From Bradyrhizobium jicamae (GTDB lineage Bacteria; Pseudomonadota; Alphaproteobacteria; Rhizobiales; Xanthobacteraceae): a stretch of DNA of 56,722 nucleotides. The position numbers and the translations under genes are program-made. The notes under the pieces were generated by a model. That model did no database searches and had not been told where the DNA came from. It worked only from the letters and a program-made list of their open reading frames with translations. Location: contig NZ_LLXZ01000194.1 in the NCBI RefSeq assembly GCF_001440395.1, positions 71,735 to 128,456 on the forward strand, given 5' to 3'. This document shows positions 1 through 9,061 of this stretch, in pieces (within the stretch, counting starts at the first letter, position 1; each line of letters begins with the position of its first letter).

Positions 1-719
1 TCGCCGATCTCGCAGGCAAGGGCATCGGCGCTGTTATCATCGACGCCGTGTTTGACCGCGATCTCGAAACGATCGGCGCCGTCGCGTTGGATCACCGTCT
101 GTCGGTGGGGGCATCGGGCATTGGCCTCGGCCTCGCCCGGGCGCTGGTTGCCTCCGGCAAGGTCAAGGCGGCTGCCGCGGGCGCGGTATCGGGCGCGCCG
201 GTGGGCGGACCGGCGGCGTGCCTTGCGGGGAGCTGCTCGCAGGCGACGCTGGCGCAGATTGCCACTGCCGAAGAGACGATGCCCGTTTTGCATCTCGATC
301 CCGAGCAGATCATCGCCGGCCCCGCCGAAGCTCGCCGCGCGCTGGCGTGGGCGAGCGACCGAATCACTGACGGCCCGATCCTGATCGCCAGCAGCTCGAC
401 GCCGGATCAGGTTTCAGCTCTGCAATCCCGGCATGGCCGCGATGCAGCCGGGCATGCCATCGAGCAGGCGATGGCCGATATCGCCGAAGGTCTGGTGCGC
501 TCGGGCGTGCGGCGGCTGGTGGTCGCCGGTGGTGAAACTTCAGGCGCCGTCGTCGATCGCCTGGGCCTTCCCGGCTTCCTCGTAGGCGAAGAAATCGCTG
601 CAGGAGTGCCGGTTTTGCGCGCGGTCGGCTCCGACAAAGGTGAGATGCTGCTTGCCTTGAAGTCAGGCAATTTCGGTGGACCGGAGTTCTTCTCCGACGC
701 GCTGAAGCTGATGCGCTGA
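1..719 (+). CDS. otnK: 3-oxo-tetronate kinase (four-carbon acid sugar kinase family), 3' part only
   Basis: The reading frame is open from base 3, so the gene begins upstream of the window; the last 238 or so residues are visible. It looks like the C-terminal nucleotide-binding half of the four-carbon acid sugar kinase family (formerly DUF1537), which phosphorylates 3-oxo-tetronate in catabolism of C4 sugar acids such as threonate or erythronate. The supporting motif is the glycine-rich V-V-A-G-G-E-T-S-G-A stretch near 520-550, typical of the C-terminal nucleotide-binding domain, followed by a family-like ending with a G-N-F-G-G stretch. The usual partners (an aldolase OtnC and a dehydrogenase LtnD) would lie upstream and cannot be seen. 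Family assignment is fairly sure; exact substrate is inferred. Confidence 0.8.
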   Translation, partial: ADLAGKGIGAVIIDAVFDRDLETIGAVALDHRLSVGASGIGLGLARALVASGKVKAAAAGAVSGAPVGGPAACLAGSCSQATLAQIATAEETMPVLHLDPEQIIAGPAEARRALAWASDRITDGPILIASSSTPDQVSALQSRHGRDAAGHAIEQAMADIAEGLVRSGVRRLVVAGGETSGAVVDRLGLPGFLVGEEIAAGVPVLRAVGSDKGEMLLALKSGNFGGPEFFSDALKLMR

Positions 720-898
720 GCGCCTCAAGCCGACATTCATTTCCTGGTGAGGTCTGTCGCGTAGGTATTTGTACCGACGCGCGTTAACTCAACCTGAGGG
801 CGCGTCGGGTTTGATACTCGCAAGGCATCCCTCTTTTCCAGCTCCTCGGCTTTTCCATCCGGCGTGTCCCCGCACGCCCAAAACCAAGAGATTCCGCC

Positions 899-2590
899 AT
901 GCTCGCCCGCTATTCGATCCGCACCAAGATCATCGCCGTGGTCGCCTTCCTGCTCGTCGCGATGACGGGCATGGGCTTGCTCGCTGTCCGGAACATGCGC
1001 GCCATCAACGCCAACACGGTCGACATCTCGACGAGCTGGCTGCCGAGCGTCCGCGTGCTGGGCGACCTGCGCGCCGGCGTCATCACCTATCGCAACGTGA
1101 TCCGCGAGCACATGCTGTCCGAGACGCTGGAAGAGAAGCTGGCGCAGGAAAAAACCCTTGCTGCCGTCGTCGAGAGCAACAACAAGATTCGCGCCACATA
1201 TGAGCCACTGATCACCTCGCCGGAAGAGCGCGCGATGTACAATGAATGGGTCAGGCTGTGGGAAAGCTACAAGAAGGGCAGCCAGGAAGTGATGGAGCTG
1301 TCGCGCAAGGCGGCCGGCAGGATTCCCACTGAAGCCCACGATCTGAACACCCAGACGGTCAACAAGATCGGGCTCCAGGCCGATGCGGTGCTGAAAAAGG
1401 GCATCGACCTCAACAACGCCGGCGCGGACAAGGCGGCGAGCGAGGCGGCTGACAGCTTTGGCGCCGCGCTCATGATGCTGGCGCTGATCCTCGGCGCTGC
1501 CGTCATCGCCGGAATTGCCATCAGCGCCTATCTGGTCCGCGACGTCTCGAGCGGTATCGCCTCCATCGTCACGCCGATGCAGGCGCTGGGCAATGGCGAT
1601 CTCAGCGCCGACGTGCCGCATCAGGGCGAGAAGACTGAAATCGGTGCGATGGCCGACACCTTGCAGGTGTTCAAGCAGGCGCTGATCGCCAAGAAGGCCG
1701 CCGATCAGGCCGCCGCAGCGGACGCCGAAGCCAAGATCGAGCGCGGCCGGCGGGTCGACGGCATTACCCGCAATTTCGAAAGCGTGATCGGCGAGATCGT
1801 GCAGACGGTATCGTCGGCTTCGACGCAGCTCGAAGCGTCCGCCGGCACGCTGTCGGCGACCGCCGAGCGTTCGCAGACGCTGACATCGACGGTCGCTTCG
1901 GCTTCCGGCGAAGCCTCTGCCAACGTGCAGTCGGTGGCGTCAGCGACCGAGGAGCTTTCCTCCTCGGTCACCGAGATCGGCCGCCAGGTGCAGGAATCGG
2001 CGCGGATGGCGACCGATGCCGTCGGCCAGGCCCGCGTCACCAACGACCGCGTCAGCGAATTGTCCAAGGCAGCGGGCCGGATCGGCGACGTGGTCGAACT
2101 CATCAACACCATCGCAGGCCAGACCAATCTGCTCGCGCTCAACGCCACCATCGAGGCGGCGCGCGCCGGCGATGCCGGTCGCGGCTTTGCGGTCGTGGCC
2201 TCGGAGGTCAAGGCGCTGGCCGAACAGACCGCAAAGGCCACCGGTGAGATCAGCCAGCAGATTAACGGCATCCAGGGCGCGACCCAGGAGTCCGTGAACG
2301 CGATCAAGGAAATCAGCGGCACCATCGAACGGCTGGCGGAGATCTCTTCGGCGATTGCCGCCGCCGTGGAAGAACAGGGCGCTGCAACCCAGGAAATCTC
2401 CCGCAACGTGCAGCAGGCCGCGCGCGGCACCCAGCAGGTTTCCAGCAACATCACCGACGTGCAACGCGGCGCCAGCGAGACCGGCGCAGCCTCGTCGCAG
2501 GTGCTGTCGGCGGCGCAGTCGCTGTCGGGCGACAGCAACCGCCTCCGGCACGAGGTCGGCAAGTTTCTGGAGTCGGTCCGGGCAGCCTGA
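899..2590 (+). CDS. methyl-accepting chemotaxis protein (MCP-1), four-helix-bundle sensor
   Basis: A 563-residue transmembrane chemoreceptor. Membrane segments lie at about residues 12-30 and 188-213 and enclose a roughly 155-residue helical periplasmic domain of 4HB_MCP type. A HAMP domain follows (about 213-265), then the cytoplasmic coiled-coil signalling domain with the hairpin tip I-A-G-Q-T-N-L-L-A-L-N-A-T-I-E-A-A-R-A-G near residue 410, where CheA and CheW dock. The ATG at 899 begins a typical short positively charged N-tail before the first membrane segment. It is the first of five MCP genes in a row and ends with the same V-R-A-A tail as the others. The ligand cannot be told from sequence. 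It has no CheR/CheB-tethering pentapeptide of the NWETF type. Confidence 0.95.
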   Translation: MLARYSIRTKIIAVVAFLLVAMTGMGLLAVRNMRAINANTVDISTSWLPSVRVLGDLRAGVITYRNVIREHMLSETLEEKLAQEKTLAAVVESNNKIRATYEPLITSPEERAMYNEWVRLWESYKKGSQEVMELSRKAAGRIPTEAHDLNTQTVNKIGLQADAVLKKGIDLNNAGADKAASEAADSFGAALMMLALILGAAVIAGIAISAYLVRDVSSGIASIVTPMQALGNGDLSADVPHQGEKTEIGAMADTLQVFKQALIAKKAADQAAAADAEAKIERGRRVDGITRNFESVIGEIVQTVSSASTQLEASAGTLSATAERSQTLTSTVASASGEASANVQSVASATEELSSSVTEIGRQVQESARMATDAVGQARVTNDRVSELSKAAGRIGDVVELINTIAGQTNLLALNATIEAARAGDAGRGFAVVASEVKALAEQTAKATGEISQQINGIQGATQESVNAIKEISGTIERLAEISSAIAAAVEEQGAATQEISRNVQQAARGTQQVSSNITDVQRGASETGAASSQVLSAAQSLSGDSNRLRHEVGKFLESVRAA

Positions 2591-2614
2591 CAACTGGACG
2601 GCAACAGGCGATGA

Positions 2615-2642
2615 GGCCCGGCTCCCCGACAGGGAGTCGGGC
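2615..2642 (+). terminator. hairpin after MCP-1
   Basis: A 12-bp stem (GGCCCGGCTCCC against GGGAGTCGGGCC, one G:T pair) with a five-base loop starts 24 bases after the MCP-1 stop and is followed by a short GTTT run. It is likely a weak intrinsic terminator or 3'-end stabiliser. Its presence suggests that MCP-1 and MCP-2 are transcribed separately. Confidence 0.6.
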
Positions 2643-2838
2643 CGTTTCGCGTTTAGCGCGAAGTCGTGCGAACTGCAACCAGGCTGGATTTTCCGCAGTT
2701 TCCCGCAAGCGGAAATTAACCGGTCGCCGCTACGCTGGCCCCCGCATCTCCCGGCTTCACGCGCGAAGGTTGCCGGTTCCTGGTACGGCAAATTCCGTCT
2801 CCGGGAAAACTGATTCAGAAGAATTTGGGGGCGTCGAC

Positions 2839-4869
2839 ATGATCAAGCTCAACCGCATCGGAAACAAACTGGGCTTGGCCGGGGCGGTCGGCGTCCTGCT
2901 GGCGATCGGCATGGTGGCCAACCAGATGGTCACCGAAGCGAAGATCGAGGAAGCCAGTGAGCGCGCCAACCGATCGCAGCAGGTTGCGAACAGTGCGCTC
3001 GCCGCGCATATCGACTTGCGCAAGATTCAGCTGGCTGCCGGCGACGTTCGCCTGTCCAGAAGGTCGGCTGAAGTCGAAAAAGCCCTTGCCGAGTTGCAGC
3101 GCCACAAGGCGAGCGCGACAAAGGAGCTGGAGGCAGCGCTGGCGATGGCCCAGCAAGCGGACGCCAAGGAGCGGCTTCAGAAGACGAAATCCCTGATGGA
3201 AGGCTTCACCGCCGCCGTGGAAGATCTCGCCAAGGCGCAGGCGACGCTGCTGACGCAGATCGACAAGCGCTCGGTGGTCTCGGAGGAATGGAACAAGGCC
3301 GTCGATACGCAGATGAAGCTGCCGGCCATGCAGAAGCTGGACAACCGCCTCGAGATCGAGCGCCTGCTGTTCCAGGCCGATGGCAAGGTGAACGCGCTGC
3401 GGGCTGGTGCCTGGAAGCTCGGCGCCACCGGTGATGCCAATCTGGTCACGGAGATGGCCAAGACCGAGGCCTCGCTGAAGGATATCTTCAACAAGCTGCG
3501 CGGCGAGGCCGACGACCGGGACTTGCTGGTCGTGGTCAGCAACCTGTCTTCGATCGTCAAGCGCTTCCTCGCGGCCAATGAGGAAGCCGTAAAGACCGAG
3601 CAGGTCAAGAACGACATTATCGCCAACCGAACCGTCAAGGCCGCCGCCGATGTCGCCGATCTGATGGAAGCCACCGTCGCCGGCGCGCAGAAGGATGCCA
3701 GGACCTCGAAGGATGAGGTCATGGCCGACACCGAGCGTGCCAACCAGATCAACCTGATCATGGCGATCATCGTCGTCGCGTCGCTGATCGCCTCCGTGGT
3801 GTTCTCCTTCCTCGGCGTCGCCCGTCCGATGACGTGCCTGAACGGCGCGCTGGGCGAGATGGCCGGCGGCAATCTCGAGGTCGAGATTCCCGGTGCGACC
3901 CGCGGCGACGAAATCGGCGACCTCGCCAAGACCGTGACCGTCATCCGCGAGAACGCCGAGCAGAAGGCGCGCGAGGAAGCCGAAGCCAAGGTCCAGCAGG
4001 ACCTGGTCGCGGCGCAGCGGCGCAAGGCCGAAATGATCAAGCTCGCCGACGATTTTGAAGGCGCGATTGGCAACATCGTGGAGACCGTGTCGTCGGCCTC
4101 GACCGACCTCGAAAACGCCGCCGGCACGCTGACGACGACCGCCGAACGCGCCCAGGAACTGACCACGATGGTGGCGGCGGCGTCCGAGGAAGCCTCCACC
4201 AATGTGCAGTCGGTGGCCTCTTCCACCGAAGAGATGGCGTCGTCGATCACCGAGATCGGCCGTCAGGTTCAGGAATCGGCGCGGATGGCCAATGAGGCCG
4301 TCGATCAGGCCCGCACTACCAATAACCGCGTCAGCGAACTGTCGAAGGCCGCTGCCCGCATCGGTGCCGTGGTCGAACTCATCAACACCATCGCCGAGCA
4401 GACCAACCTCCTGGCGCTCAACGCCACCATCGAGGCGGCGCGCGCCGGCGACGCCGGCCGCGGTTTTGCCGTCGTGGCCTCCGAGGTAAAGGCGCTGGCC
4501 GAACAGACCTCGAAGGCGACCGGTGAGATCGGTCAGCAGATCACGGGCATCCAGGCCGCGACGGAAGAGTCGGTAGGCGCAATCCAGGCGATCAGCTCCA
4601 CCATCGAGAAGCTGTCGGAGATCTCTTCGACCATTGCCGCCGCCGTGGAAGAGCAGGGCGCGGCGACCCAGGAAATCTCCCGCAACGTGCAGCAGGCTGC
4701 GCGCGGAACGCAGCAGGTTTCCTCCAACATCACCGACGTGCAGCGCGGCGCCGGCGAAACCGGTTCGGCCTCATCGCAGGTGCTTTCGGCGGCGCAGTCG
4801 CTGTCGTCCGACTCCGGCCGTCTCAAGCGCGAGGTCGGCAAGTTTCTCGGCTCGGTGCGCGCCGCCTGA
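2839..4869 (+). CDS. methyl-accepting chemotaxis protein (MCP-2), long helical sensor
   Basis: A 676-residue chemoreceptor from the ATG at 2839. The frame is open upstream to 2611, but those codons read as non-coding sequence and cross the MCP-1 hairpin, and only the 2839 start places the first membrane segment (about 12-31) right after a short basic tail. The periplasmic part is about 280 residues and nearly all helical, the size expected of a helical bimodular (HBM) sensor rather than a simple four-helix bundle; HBM is an inference from length and helix content. The second membrane segment is near 310-333, followed by HAMP and a canonical signalling hairpin with I-A-E-Q-T-N-L-L-A-L-N. The ending V-R-A-A matches the other four. 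Confidence 0.93.
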   Translation: MIKLNRIGNKLGLAGAVGVLLAIGMVANQMVTEAKIEEASERANRSQQVANSALAAHIDLRKIQLAAGDVRLSRRSAEVEKALAELQRHKASATKELEAALAMAQQADAKERLQKTKSLMEGFTAAVEDLAKAQATLLTQIDKRSVVSEEWNKAVDTQMKLPAMQKLDNRLEIERLLFQADGKVNALRAGAWKLGATGDANLVTEMAKTEASLKDIFNKLRGEADDRDLLVVVSNLSSIVKRFLAANEEAVKTEQVKNDIIANRTVKAAADVADLMEATVAGAQKDARTSKDEVMADTERANQINLIMAIIVVASLIASVVFSFLGVARPMTCLNGALGEMAGGNLEVEIPGATRGDEIGDLAKTVTVIRENAEQKAREEAEAKVQQDLVAAQRRKAEMIKLADDFEGAIGNIVETVSSASTDLENAAGTLTTTAERAQELTTMVAAASEEASTNVQSVASSTEEMASSITEIGRQVQESARMANEAVDQARTTNNRVSELSKAAARIGAVVELINTIAEQTNLLALNATIEAARAGDAGRGFAVVASEVKALAEQTSKATGEIGQQITGIQAATEESVGAIQAISSTIEKLSEISSTIAAAVEEQGAATQEISRNVQQAARGTQQVSSNITDVQRGAGETGSASSQVLSAAQSLSSDSGRLKREVGKFLGSVRAA

Positions 4870-4892
4870 TTTCTCCACCGTCAGACGAATTC

Positions 4893-4926
4893 AAAGCCCG
4901 GCCGTTCGCGGCCGGGCTTTTGTTTT
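4893..4926 (+). terminator. rho-independent terminator after MCP-2
   Basis: An AAAGCCCGGCC / GGCCGGGCTTT stem with a GTTCGC-type loop is followed by TTTTGTTTT, 23 bases past the stop codon. It is the clearest intrinsic terminator in the array and isolates MCP-2 transcription from MCP-3. Confidence 0.85.
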
Positions 4927-5026
4927 CGAGGTCGAAGCATCGGCTGACTCACGCCCTTCCTTGTCACCAGCAACAAACAGAAACAAAAGCCGACGTCGGC
5001 TTCGGCAAGTGCGCTGGCGAGGTCCG

Positions 5027-5052
5027 TAAAGTTACGGAGCGTCAACTTTACA
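5027..5052. promoter_or_regulatory. inverted repeat upstream of MCP-3 (operator-like)
   Basis: GTAAAGTT (5027-5034) is repeated perfectly in inverse as AACTTTAC (5045-5052) with a 10-base spacer. The left arm also forms a smaller nested inverted repeat, CCGTAA-AG-TTACGG (5025-5038). The site ends 73 bases before the MCP-3 ATG, a position and size fitting a dimeric regulator site or a leader-RNA hairpin. The cognate regulator is unknown; the AraC-family protein encoded in the same array is one candidate. Confidence 0.5.
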
Positions 5053-5125
5053 CTGGATAAAGGGCTGGAACCTAAACCCTTTGTTGAAGCGTTGTTTGAA
5101 CGCGGCTGACAATGAGGTCTCCCCG

Positions 5126-6832
5126 ATGTCGTTTCTGTCGAATTTCCGTGTGCTCACGAAAGTGCTGGCAATCATTTGCGTGCTGTCGCTGATCACGGGA
5201 ATCATGGCCTGGCTCGGGATCAGCTCGCTGCAATCGGTAAGCGAAAAGTCGAATACCATGGCGCGATCGGCGGAACGGGCCTTGCTGGCTACCCGCGCCA
5301 ACAACAATGTGGTGGCCATCAACCGCGGCGAGTTTCGCAGCGCGCTCGATCCGCGTGACGAAAACAGGCTGGCTGCGCGCGCGATGATTGACGAGCAGGT
5401 CAAGCAGCTCGAGGAGCGTCTTGCCGAAGTGAGCAAGACCGCGGATGAGAAGACGCAGGCGCTGTTGCCGGCCGTCAGATCGGCGCTTGCCGCCTATCAG
5501 GCGCAACTGAAGCAGACGCTTCAATCGGTCGAGGACGCCAAATCCGCCGAAGTGACGCAGTCGGCTGCAGCATTGCGGGATGCGACGATGAAGAGCCGCG
5601 CCGCGGCAGAGACGCTGCAGGTCGCTATCCGCGCGGTGGCCAACAGGCTTGACCAGCGGGTCATGGAAAACAACAAGGCCGCAGAGGAGGAATATGCCTC
5701 CGCGTCCCGCCTCCTCATGATTCTCGCGGTCGGAAGCATGGTGTTCGGCCTCGGCTTCGGCTTCGCGGTCGGTCAGTACGGCATTGCCAAGCCGATCCGG
5801 GCGGTCGTCGAGTTGCTGCAGCAGCTTGCCGGCGGCAAGTACGACATCAACATTTCGGGCACGGAGCGCGGCGACGAGGTTGGCGACGTCGCCAAGACCG
5901 CCCTTGTGTTCAAGGAAAATGGTCTCGCCCGGATCCGCATGGAGCACGAGCAGAAGGAGGCGGGAGTTCGCGCCGCCGCGCAGCGCCGCACCGACATGCT
6001 TCAACTCGCCGACGGTTTCGAGCGGGCGGTAGGCGAGATCGTCAGGACCGTGTCGTCGGCCTCGACCGAGCTCGAAGCCTCCGCCGGCACGCTGACGTCG
6101 ACCGCCGAGCGCTCGCAGGAACTGACGACCGTGGTGGCTGCGGCTTCGGAAGAAGCTTCCACCAACGTGCAGTCGGTGGCGTCGGCCACTGAAGAGCTGT
6201 CCTCCTCGGTCAACGAGATCAGCCGCCAGGTGCAGGAATCGGCGCGGATGGCCGGCGAGGCGGTCGACCAGGCCCGCATCACCAACAATCGCGTCGCCGA
6301 GTTGTCGAAAGCGGCAGCCCGCATCGGAGACGTCGTCGAGCTCATCAATACCATCGCGGGCCAGACCAACCTGCTGGCGCTCAACGCCACCATCGAGGCG
6401 GCGCGCGCGGGCGAGGCTGGCCGGGGCTTTGCGGTCGTGGCGTCCGAGGTGAAGGCGCTCGCCGAGCAGACGGCGAAAGCGACCGGCGAGATCGGCCAGC
6501 AGATTTCAGGCATTCAGGCTGCGACCCAGGAGTCGGTCGGCGCCATCAAGGAGATCAGCGGAACCATTGAACGGCTGTCCGAAATCGCCTCGACCATCGC
6601 GGCAGCCGTGGAAGAGCAGGGGGCCGCCACGCAGGAAATCTCCCGCAACGTGCAACAGGCCGCTCACGGTACCCAGCAGGTTTCCTCCAACATCACCGAC
6701 GTGCAGCGCGGCGCCAGCGAAACCGGCTCGGCCTCTTCGCAGGTGCTGTCGGCGGCGCAATCGCTGTCCGCGGACTCCAACCGCCTCAAACTCGAGGTCG
6801 GCAAGTTCCTCGACACGGTGCGGGCGGCCTGA
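5126..6832 (+). CDS. methyl-accepting chemotaxis protein (MCP-3), four-helix-bundle sensor
   Basis: A 568-residue chemoreceptor if started at the ATG at 5126; an in-frame ATG at 5081 would add 15 residues before the short N-tail and is less likely. It has membrane segments at about 12-32 and 190-212, a helical periplasmic domain of about 155 residues (4HB type), a HAMP domain, and the conserved signalling hairpin with I-A-G-Q-T-N-L-L-A-L-N. The cytoplasmic half is almost interchangeable with those of MCP-4 and MCP-5 at both protein and DNA level. The tail reads D-T-V-R-A-A. An inverted repeat precedes the gene. The ligand is unknown. Confidence 0.94.
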   Translation: MSFLSNFRVLTKVLAIICVLSLITGIMAWLGISSLQSVSEKSNTMARSAERALLATRANNNVVAINRGEFRSALDPRDENRLAARAMIDEQVKQLEERLAEVSKTADEKTQALLPAVRSALAAYQAQLKQTLQSVEDAKSAEVTQSAAALRDATMKSRAAAETLQVAIRAVANRLDQRVMENNKAAEEEYASASRLLMILAVGSMVFGLGFGFAVGQYGIAKPIRAVVELLQQLAGGKYDINISGTERGDEVGDVAKTALVFKENGLARIRMEHEQKEAGVRAAAQRRTDMLQLADGFERAVGEIVRTVSSASTELEASAGTLTSTAERSQELTTVVAAASEEASTNVQSVASATEELSSSVNEISRQVQESARMAGEAVDQARITNNRVAELSKAAARIGDVVELINTIAGQTNLLALNATIEAARAGEAGRGFAVVASEVKALAEQTAKATGEIGQQISGIQAATQESVGAIKEISGTIERLSEIASTIAAAVEEQGAATQEISRNVQQAAHGTQQVSSNITDVQRGASETGSASSQVLSAAQSLSADSNRLKLEVGKFLDTVRAA

Positions 6833-6971
6833 GTCGCCGGCCGCGCCGGGCCCTGGCTAACAGAACCCCCGTATATTTACTGATTACAAAATTAACGGGT
6901 GGAAAGCGGCTAACCTATACGATTCCGCGCAATGGGGCGGACGACCTTCGTCGTCGCGTGGAGATTCGAGC

Positions 6972-8672
6972 ATGCTTGCAATGGTAAGTCAGGCCAGGAT
7001 GACGGTTGGCCGAAAGATCTATGCCCTCATCTGCCTCGGTTTCGCCGGGCTCCTGGGCATCGCCTTCCTCGACTCGCGGGAGCTGGCGTCGAGCCTCAGT
7101 CAGCAGAAACAGATCGAGCTGCGGCACCTCGGTGACCTCGCGCTCGGCATCATCAAGGAAGAGCACGCCGCGGTGCAGAAGGGCGGCGTTTCGGAAGCCG
7201 ACGCGCAGAAGCGGGCGATGGCGCGGATCGGAGCGCTCCGCTACGGCAGCAACGACTATTTCTGGATCAACGACATGCATCCGAAGATGGTGATGCATCC
7301 GATCAAGCCGGAAATGAACGGCAACGATCTGTCGGCCTACAAGGACCCCAACGGCAAGCTGCTGTTCGTCGATTTCGTCAATGCCGTCAAAAAGGGCGGA
7401 TCGGGCTTCGTTCCCTATGAATGGCCCAAGCCCGGCTTCGACAAGCCGCAACCGAAACTGTCCTATGTGGTCGGCTTCGCGCCGTGGAACTGGGTCGTCG
7501 GCACCGGCGTGTATATCGACGACCTGACGGCGCAGACCTGGGCCTCGACCCAGCGTTCCCTGATCGTGGCCGGCGTGATCCTGCTGTTTACACTCGTGGT
7601 GTCGGTGTTCGTGGCGCGGAGCGTCACCACCCCGCTGCAGAGGATGACCGGTGCGATGAACGATCTCGCCAGCGGCAACCTCGCCGTCGAGGTGCCCGGT
7701 GTCGGACGCGGCGACGAGATCGGCGAGATGGCCAAGGCAGTGGAGGTGTTCAAGAGCAACGCCGTCGCCCAGAAGACGCTGGAGGCCGAGCAGCGCGAGG
7801 CCGAGGCGCGCACGGCAACCAGCCGCAAGGTGGACATGAACAAGATGGCCGACGATTTCGAGGCTGCGGTCGGCCGCATCGTCGAGACCGTGTCGTCGGC
7901 GTCCGGCCAGCTCGAGGTTTCGGCGGGCACGCTCACGGCAACCGCGGAACGCGCGCAGGAGCTTGCGACCACCGTCGCGGCGGCTTCCGAGGAAGCCTCG
8001 ACCAACGTGCAGTCGGTGGCGTCGGCCACCGAGGAGATGGCGTCGTCCGTTACCGAGATCAGCCGCCAGGTGCAGGAATCGGCGCGGATGGCCAACGATG
8101 CCGTGGACCAGGCGCGCATCACCAACGAACGCGTCAGCGAGTTGTCGAAGGCGGCAACCCGCATCGGCGACGTCGTCGAGCTGATCAATACCATCGCAGG
8201 CCAGACCAACCTGTTGGCGCTCAACGCCACCATCGAGGCGGCGCGCGCCGGCGAGGCGGGCCGCGGCTTTGCCGTCGTGGCCTCCGAGGTCAAGGCGCTG
8301 GCCGAGCAGACCGCGAAGGCCACCGGCGAGATCGGGCAACAGATCACCGGCATCCAGGCTGCCACCCAGGAGTCCGTCAACGCCATCCAGGCGATCAGCG
8401 GCACGATCGAGAAACTGTCCGAGATATCGTCGACGATCGCGGCCGCCGTGGAAGAGCAGGGCGCCGCGACGCAGGAAATCTCCCGCAACGTGCAGCAGGC
8501 GGCGACGGGCACCCAGCAGGTATCCTCCAACATTACCGATGTGCAGCGCGGCGCCAGCGAAACCGGATCGGCGTCCTCGCAGGTGCTTGCGGCGGCGCAA
8601 TCGCTCTCGGGCGACTCCAACCGCCTCAAGCTCGAGGTCGGCCGGTTCCTCGACTCGGTGCGGGCGGCCTGA
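6972..8672 (+). CDS. methyl-accepting chemotaxis protein (MCP-4), sCache sensor
   Basis: A 566-residue chemoreceptor whose sensor differs from its neighbours. The periplasmic region (about 35-190) holds a single-Cache (sCache_2-like) domain, recognised from Y-G-S-N-D-Y-F-W-I-N-D, then M-V-M-H-P, and N-W-V-V-G-T-G-V-Y-I-D-D just before the second membrane segment (about 195-215). Such domains commonly bind small organic acids such as propionate, acetate or pyruvate; the ligand here is an inference. HAMP and signalling domains follow, with tail D-S-V-R-A-A. The ATG at 6972 follows a GGAG-like site; an in-frame ATG at 6981 is an alternative. An AT-rich stretch at about 6869-6898, flanked by CCCGT and ACGGG, probably holds the promoter. 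Confidence 0.94.
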   Translation: MLAMVSQARMTVGRKIYALICLGFAGLLGIAFLDSRELASSLSQQKQIELRHLGDLALGIIKEEHAAVQKGGVSEADAQKRAMARIGALRYGSNDYFWINDMHPKMVMHPIKPEMNGNDLSAYKDPNGKLLFVDFVNAVKKGGSGFVPYEWPKPGFDKPQPKLSYVVGFAPWNWVVGTGVYIDDLTAQTWASTQRSLIVAGVILLFTLVVSVFVARSVTTPLQRMTGAMNDLASGNLAVEVPGVGRGDEIGEMAKAVEVFKSNAVAQKTLEAEQREAEARTATSRKVDMNKMADDFEAAVGRIVETVSSASGQLEVSAGTLTATAERAQELATTVAAASEEASTNVQSVASATEEMASSVTEISRQVQESARMANDAVDQARITNERVSELSKAATRIGDVVELINTIAGQTNLLALNATIEAARAGEAGRGFAVVASEVKALAEQTAKATGEIGQQITGIQAATQESVNAIQAISGTIEKLSEISSTIAAAVEEQGAATQEISRNVQQAATGTQQVSSNITDVQRGASETGSASSQVLAAAQSLSGDSNRLKLEVGRFLDSVRAA

Positions 8673-9061
8673 GGCCGTCCTGATTGTTCGCTCTGAAGCC
8701 GGCCCCTCATGCCGGCTTCGCGACTGTCGATGATTCGAATCAGACGCTCGCGCTGCAGCTGGCAGTCTGCTTTCGGCTGCACGAGAAGCGGGAGACATCC
8801 CTAGATCGTAAAACTGCGATTGCGGCGCGCGCCGATCAATCGCCTTGAGCGAAACTGGGAGCATATGTGGCGAACAAATTTCCGGAATCGGGAAAAATTG
8901 GTAAGATGCAAGCGCGTCGTGAAAGTCTGATGTTAGATGATCCGATGCCAAGTGTTCTGCGTCAATGAAGACGGGTCAGAACTCAAGACGCTTCATCCAG
9001 TGGCAGGGCGCATCGAAGCGCCTATCCGCCACGGTCAAGATGCGCGCACGATCCCCCTCAA
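8673..9061. other. 389-base gap between MCP-4 and the AraC-family gene
   Basis: Apart from the hairpin right after MCP-4 (8695-8719), no gene, repeat-family member or clear promoter is visible. The frame of the downstream regulator is open from 8969 but contains no ATG or GTG before the TTG at 9062, so the regulator might start with a rarer codon within this gap. Confidence 0.5.
8695..8719 (+). terminator. hairpin after MCP-4
   Basis: A perfect nine-base stem, GAAGCCGGC / GCCGGCTTC, with a seven-base loop lies 22 bases past the MCP-4 stop. There is no T run, so it may act as a 3' stabiliser or a rho-assisted terminator rather than a classical intrinsic terminator. Confidence 0.65.

Noticed and set aside
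2611..2838. N-terminal extension of MCP-2 by 76 codons
   Set aside because: The extension crosses the MCP-1 terminator hairpin and is Arg/Ser-rich without a signal; the ATG at 2839 gives a normal receptor N-terminus.
6915..8951. A 678-codon open frame on the minus strand opposite MCP-4
   Set aside because: It is a mirror of the GC-rich MCP coding strand. Translated, it is His/Arg/Leu/Gly-rich without any domain, and shorter copies of the same mirror appear opposite the other MCP genes.
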